Shown here one piece after another: positions 6,178 to 8,248 of a stretch of 8,248 bases of DNA. Source of the stretch: Devosia sp. (GTDB lineage: Bacteria > Pseudomonadota > Alphaproteobacteria > Rhizobiales > Devosiaceae); assembly GCA_028290225.1 (NCBI GenBank), contig JAQGKH010000179.1:1-8248 (forward strand). The letters run 5' to 3'. The first letter of the stretch is position 1. The number at the start of each line of letters is the position of its first letter. The notes below the pieces were generated by a model. That model ran no database searches. It saw only the letters and a list, made by a program, of their open reading frames with translations, and had not been told where the DNA came from. Position numbers and translations under genes: made by a program.

Positions 6178-7149
6178 ATGAACATTGTTGTCGATCCCCA
6201 TGGGCCCAAGCTGGCCAGCGATCCCGCCAATCCGGCGCCCGAGGGCATGCGGGCGGGCTTGTTCCGGACCGGGGACGGGGTGCAGCTGCGCTATGCGATC
6301 TGGCCCAAGGGCGTGGGGCCGCATCGGGGCACGGTGTGCCTGCTGCAGGGGCGCAGCGAATTCATCGAGAAGTATTTCGAAACCATCGCCGATTTCCGCG
6401 CGCGCGGCTTTGCGGTGGCGACCTTCGACTGGCGCGGGCAGGGCCGCTCGGAGCGGCTGATCGGCAACCGCAAGCTGGGGCATGTCGACAAGTTCGCCGA
6501 TTACTGGTGCGACCTCAAAAGCTTTCACGGCGATATCCTGCTGCCCGATTGCCCGCCGCCTTATTACCTCGTGGGCCATTCCATGGGCGGGCTGGTCGGG
6601 TTGTTTGCCGGGGTGAACGACCGGCTGATGTTCGAGCGGATTTTCCTGTCGGCCCCGATGATCGGGCTGGAGCCGCCGCCTTTTGGCACGGCGGGCGCGG
6701 CGCGGATCCTGGGGGCGCTGAGCTTTGCCGGATTGGGGCATCTGCCCCTCCAGCGGCGCCAGGACAAGCCGGCATCCCGCATGAGCTTTGCCGGCAATCC
6801 GCTGACGGGCGATCCGCGCCGGTTTGCGCGCACGGCGGCGCTGCTCAAGGCGCAGCCCGAGCTCGAAATCGGGGCGCCAACGGTGCAATGGGCGGCGGCG
6901 GCCTTTGCGGCAATGGCCGCGGCGCAGCGCGACGAGTTCCCCGGACGGGTGCAGGCGCCGGTGCTGATGCTGGCCGCGGCGCGCGACCGGGTGGTGTGGA
7001 CCCCCGCCACCGAGGCGCTGGGCCTGCGCATGCGCACCGGGCGCCATATGGTGGTGCCGGGGGCGCTGCATGAATTGTTCATGGAAAGCGACGCCATCCG
7101 CGCCCAGGTGTTTGCGGCGTTCGACGCGTTCATCACCCAGCAAAGCTGA
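6178..7149 (+). CDS. pldB: PldB-like lysophospholipase / monoacylglycerol lipase (alpha/beta hydrolase)
   Basis: This is a serine hydrolase of the lysophospholipase L2 (PldB) type, expected to release a fatty acid from lysophospholipids or monoacylglycerols in membrane turnover. It has 323 residues, close to E. coli PldB. Seen: GRSEFIEKY (58-66) after strand beta-3, FDWRGQGRSERL (83-94), GHVDKFADYW, the nucleophile elbow GHSMGG with Ser135, a PMIGLEPP cap region, GAPTVQWAAAAF, then catalytic Asp270 (AARDRVV) and His298 (GALHELFME). The oxyanion region reads LLQGR instead of the commoner HG, as in PldB-type enzymes (PGR). There is no signal peptide, so it is probably cytoplasmic or membrane-associated. 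ATG 6178 has GAAGG seven bases before it; the frame is open back to 5983 but crosses two terminator hairpins, so the longer form is rejected. The true substrate cannot be read from sequence. Confidence 0.88.
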   Translation: MNIVVDPHGPKLASDPANPAPEGMRAGLFRTGDGVQLRYAIWPKGVGPHRGTVCLLQGRSEFIEKYFETIADFRARGFAVATFDWRGQGRSERLIGNRKLGHVDKFADYWCDLKSFHGDILLPDCPPPYYLVGHSMGGLVGLFAGVNDRLMFERIFLSAPMIGLEPPPFGTAGAARILGALSFAGLGHLPLQRRQDKPASRMSFAGNPLTGDPRRFARTAALLKAQPELEIGAPTVQWAAAAFAAMAAAQRDEFPGRVQAPVLMLAAARDRVVWTPATEALGLRMRTGRHMVVPGALHELFMESDAIRAQVFAAFDAFITQQS

Positions 7150-7176
7150 GCGCCGGCCGCTCCCGGTGGGAAGGCT

Positions 7177-7965
7177 TTAGCTGGCGTTGACGAGTTCGAG
7201 GGCCGCGTCGAGCAGTTGGGGGGTGGCCGCGGCCACCACATTGCCGCCGCCAGTGGGTTCGCTGCCATCCCAGCAGGCAATGGCGCCGCCCGCTTCGCGG
7301 ATGATCGGCACCAGGGCGGCGATATCATAGGTGTTGAGGAAGGGCTCCACCACCAGATCGGCATAGCCGGCGGCCAGAAGGGCATAGCCATAGCAATCCA
7401 TGCCGAAGCGCTGCAGGCGGGTGGCGCCGGCGATCGCCTGCCATTTGGCTCCTAGTTCGGGGGTGCTGAACAGGGTGGGCGTGGTGGTAAACACCCGGCA
7501 GGCGGCCAGTTCGGTTTGGCCCGAGCTGCGCAAGGGGGCGCTGATCTCGCCGCGCCGATAAGTGGCGCGGCCGGGGACGGCCAGAAAAGTTTCGCCGATG
7601 AAAGGCTGGGTCATGCTGCCGGCGACGGCGACGCCATCCACGGCAAAGCCGATCAGCGTGCCCCAGACCGGGGCGCCCGAGATAAAGGCGCGGGTGCCAT
7701 CCACCGGATCGATGATCCAGCTATAACGGCCTTGCCCACTGGTGCCCCATTCCTCCCCGATCACGGCGTGATCGGGAAAATCCTGCGCAATCACCTGGCG
7801 AATGGCGGTTTCGGCAGATTTGTCGGCCTCGGTGACGGGATCAAAGCCGGTCGCCAGCTTGTTGTCGACCGCGAGGGGGGTGCGGAACAAGGGCAGGGTG
7901 CAGGCGGCAGCCGCTTGGGCGGCGCGCAGGAGCGTGGCTTCAACACGGGCGAAATCGATAGGCAT
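7177..7965 (-). CDS. hisN: Histidinol-phosphatase, inositol-monophosphatase family
   Basis: The likely reaction is removal of phosphate from L-histidinol phosphate, the penultimate step of histidine synthesis, in the cytoplasm with Mg2+. It has 262 residues, the normal length. The family's metal sites are visible: DPVTEAD (42-48), GEEWG with Glu71, IDPVDGT with Asp86 and Asp89 (85-91), and NTYDIAAL with Asp214. The stretch SGAPVWGTLI after DGTRAFI and the FGMDCYGYALLAAGYADLVVE region are characteristic of HisN rather than SuhB or CysQ. A generic inositol-phosphatase role stays possible. ATG 7963-7965 gives the expected N-terminus, but its ribosome site is poor (a GGA about nine bases before). 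It is convergent with the lipase gene, 27 bases apart, with no terminator visible between them. Codon use matches its neighbours. Confidence 0.9.
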   Translation of the reverse strand: MPIDFARVEATLLRAAQAAAACTLPLFRTPLAVDNKLATGFDPVTEADKSAETAIRQVIAQDFPDHAVIGEEWGTSGQGRYSWIIDPVDGTRAFISGAPVWGTLIGFAVDGVAVAGSMTQPFIGETFLAVPGRATYRRGEISAPLRSSGQTELAACRVFTTTPTLFSTPELGAKWQAIAGATRLQRFGMDCYGYALLAAGYADLVVEPFLNTYDIAALVPIIREAGGAIACWDGSEPTGGGNVVAAATPQLLDAALELVNAS

Positions 7966-7992
7966 GCTGGGGTCCGGGGGGCACGACCTGGT

Positions 7993-8056
7993 GGTGACGG
8001 GCTCACCATGCGGTCAGGGGGGAAGATGGGGGCTATCTACCCCATGTGTGCCATGG
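7993..8056. repeat. Two short inverted repeats upstream of hisN
   Basis: GGTGA/TCACC with a five-base centre lies at 7993-8007, and CCATG/CATGG with a five-base centre at 8042-8056. They lie 28 and 77 bases before the hisN start. Neither is followed by a T-run. They could be operator-like sites or weak leader stems of hisN, but arms this short occur by chance. Confidence 0.25.
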
Positions 8057-8060
8057 GGCG

Positions 8061-8248
8061 TCAATGAGGGGTGGGACTTTTGCCGCGTGGGTGGTTTGGA
8101 ATTTGTTTTTGATCCGCCGAGGGAGGGCTCAACCCGGTGGAAGCCGGCGCCTGATCAAATCCGGCCAGGGCACTGTGCAGCTCTCTGAAAAGGAGAGAGA
8201 TTTCCGTGGTCCAAGGAACATCGAAGTCGGCAATGGCATCCTGCAACC
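8061..8248 (-). CDS. Possible C-terminal end of an unidentified minus-strand gene
   Basis: A minus frame is open from the window edge to TGA at 8061-8063, giving about 61 residues. The first 33 look helix-forming (TEISLLFRELHSALAGF), but the rest is Pro/Ser/His-rich and unlike a folded domain. No motif was recognised. If real it ends 95 bases before hisN on the same strand. The plus-strand reading with a good ribosome site is at least as likely, and the stretch may also be noncoding. Confidence 0.2.
   Translation of the reverse strand, partial: LQDAIADFDVPWTTEISLLFRELHSALAGFDQAPASTGLSPPSADQKQIPNHPRGKSPTPH
8206..8248 (+). CDS. Possible start of an unidentified plus-strand gene, cut by window edge
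   Basis: GTG at 8206 is preceded eight bases earlier by a good ribosome site (AAAAGGAGAG, 8188-8197), and the frame stays open to the end of the window, giving 14 residues beginning VVQGTSKSAMAS. ATG 8233 is in the same frame. The layout would make it divergent from hisN with 240 bases between. The ribosome site lies in a CTCTCT/AGAGAG hairpin (8181-8199) with its AAGG in the loop. Too little protein is visible to name it. It competes with the minus-strand frame over the same bases. Confidence 0.3.
   Translation, partial: MVQGTSKSAMASCN

Noticed and set aside
6022..7143. A 373-codon minus-strand open frame opposite the lipase gene
   Set aside because: The plus strand encodes all catalytic motifs of a PldB-type hydrolase. 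The minus translation is Arg/Gln/Pro-rich and matches nothing I know.

Overview
The window is high-GC DNA from an alphaproteobacterium, most likely of the Hyphomicrobiales; Devosia or a relative is my guess from the look of the proteins, and no search was possible. Support comes from the PldB/HisN/IbpA/Dps protein types, a ROSE-type leader in front of the small heat-shock gene, an EcfG-type general-stress promoter in front of dps, and strong third-position GC bias that creates long meaningless antisense ORFs. I see no mobile element, CRISPR array, tRNA or rRNA. This is mostly core metabolism and stress response; the unexplained structure lies in the intergenic stretches.

Layout. (1) 1-4115, minus strand: gltB, the large subunit of NADPH-type glutamate synthase (GOGAT). 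Its 3' end lies outside the window. It is read through in one frame, with the catalytic Cys51 and the three 3Fe-4S cysteines in register. (2) 4116-4639: a 524-base gene-free stretch holding the gltB ribosome site, a long run of inverted repeats that could form a structured gltB leader, a weak promoter candidate and the dps terminator. (3) 4640-5113, minus: dps, with its own EcfG-like promoter. (4) 5261-5722, minus: an IbpA-type small heat-shock protein with a strong intrinsic terminator, a ROSE-like RNA thermometer over its ribosome site, and a near-consensus sigma-32 promoter. (5) 5870-6177: divergent intergenic region with a LexA-box-like sequence overlapping a perfect inverted repeat, then a set of plus-strand hairpins ending in an intrinsic terminator (possible small RNA) and a second terminator-like hairpin before the next gene. 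(6) 6178-7149, plus: a PldB-like lysophospholipase/monoacylglycerol lipase. (7) 7177-7965, minus and convergent with it by 27 bases: hisN, inositol-monophosphatase-type histidinol-phosphatase. (8) 7966-8248: no confident gene. It holds small inverted repeats and two competing partial reading frames at the window edge.

How the parts relate. The two stress genes ibpA and dps are neighbours on one strand but seem to be separate units. ibpA is controlled at transcription (sigma-32) and translation (heat-melted hairpin), while dps is controlled by the general stress sigma factor. gltB (nitrogen assimilation) and hisN (histidine synthesis) are housekeeping biosynthesis genes with no visible regulatory link to the stress pair. 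No wholly new system is evident. The best leads are the ROSE/sigma-32 unit, the folded gltB leader and the possible small RNA at about 5982-6091.
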